From assembly GCF_000388065.1 (NCBI RefSeq), contig NW_009242971.1, forward strand, positions 4,709,773 to 4,740,543: DNA of 30,771 bases. The letters are read 5' to 3'. Each line of letters starts with the position of its first letter. Positions within the stretch are counted from its first letter, which is position 1. The position numbers and the translations under genes are program-made. Under the pieces are notes generated by a model that worked only from the letters and a program-made list of their open reading frames with translations, was not told the origin of the DNA and did not search any database. Below, piece by piece: positions 30,761 to 30,771 of this stretch. This stretch comes from Fonticula alba. Its lineage: Eukaryota > Opisthokonta > Rotosphaerida > Fonticulaceae.

Positions 30761-30771
30761 CCCCCCCCCCC
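30761..30771. repeat. Poly-C run at the end of the window
   Basis: The last eleven bases are all C and the window stops inside the run, as expected if the contig broke at a homopolymer. Confidence 0.9.

Larger units (their letters stand above)
28130..30771. other. Region after the last gene, nothing convincing
   Basis: No gene with domain-like composition or consistent splice sites. Present are an alternating GC tract (28583-28606), T10 at 28521-28530, G10 at 28380-28389, G12 at 28783-28794, A11 at 29246-29256, C18 at 29775-29792, (TG)9 at 30292-30309 and the terminal C run. A 62-codon frame at 30557-30742 (+), preceded by CTAAC and an AG, looks mildly protein-like but is cut off from any upstream exon. 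Confidence 0.5.

Noticed and set aside
1-30771. CRISPR arrays, bacterial operons, riboswitches, insertion sequences
   Set aside because: The genes have spliceosomal introns and eukaryotic promoters. No regularly spaced repeats or transposase-like frames were seen; the direct repeats present are adapter artefacts.

Overview
This looks like a nuclear contig from a very GC-rich eukaryote with intron-containing genes. The evidence is spliceosomal introns with in-phase junctions and CTRAC branch points, TATA boxes, pyrimidine-rich leaders, GCC-ATG start contexts, N-terminal signal peptides and a GPI-type C-terminus. Compact GC-rich genes and families of furin-like cysteine-rich membrane proteins suggest a unicellular opisthokont such as the nucleariid Fonticula. 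That placement is an inference, not something the sequence proves.

Layout: a TATA-driven 61-residue Cys-rich protein (298-483, +); a seven-exon tandem CCCH zinc-finger protein (2421-5074, +); two paralogous type I membrane proteins with furin-like Cys-rich ectodomains (7741-9048 and 10703-12110, both -); a single-exon secreted subtilisin-like protease of the proteinase K/aqualysin type (14269-15447, +); a two-exon, probably GPI-anchored 8-Cys protein (22170-22829, -); and a five-exon two-pass membrane protein resembling the TMEM230/DUF872 family (26705-28129, +). The rest, including about 6.7 kb at 15448-22169, shows no convincing gene. Long open frames there are best explained by high GC content and few stop codons.

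Four of the seven genes encode secreted or cell-surface proteins (two furin-like receptors, a secreted protease, a GPI-anchored protein), so the middle of the window looks like a surface/secretome neighbourhood. No shared pathway can be shown from sequence alone.

Two features stand out. First, every intron I can place has C at donor position +4 (mostly GTRCGY, instead of the usual GTRAGT), paired with CTRAC branch points. Second, the assembly is damaged: three 19-20 nt Illumina adapter remnants each sit between two direct copies of the flanking DNA, there is a 71-base N gap beside G runs, there are 23 G or C homopolymers of 10 or more bases (all outside exons), and the window ends inside a poly-C run.
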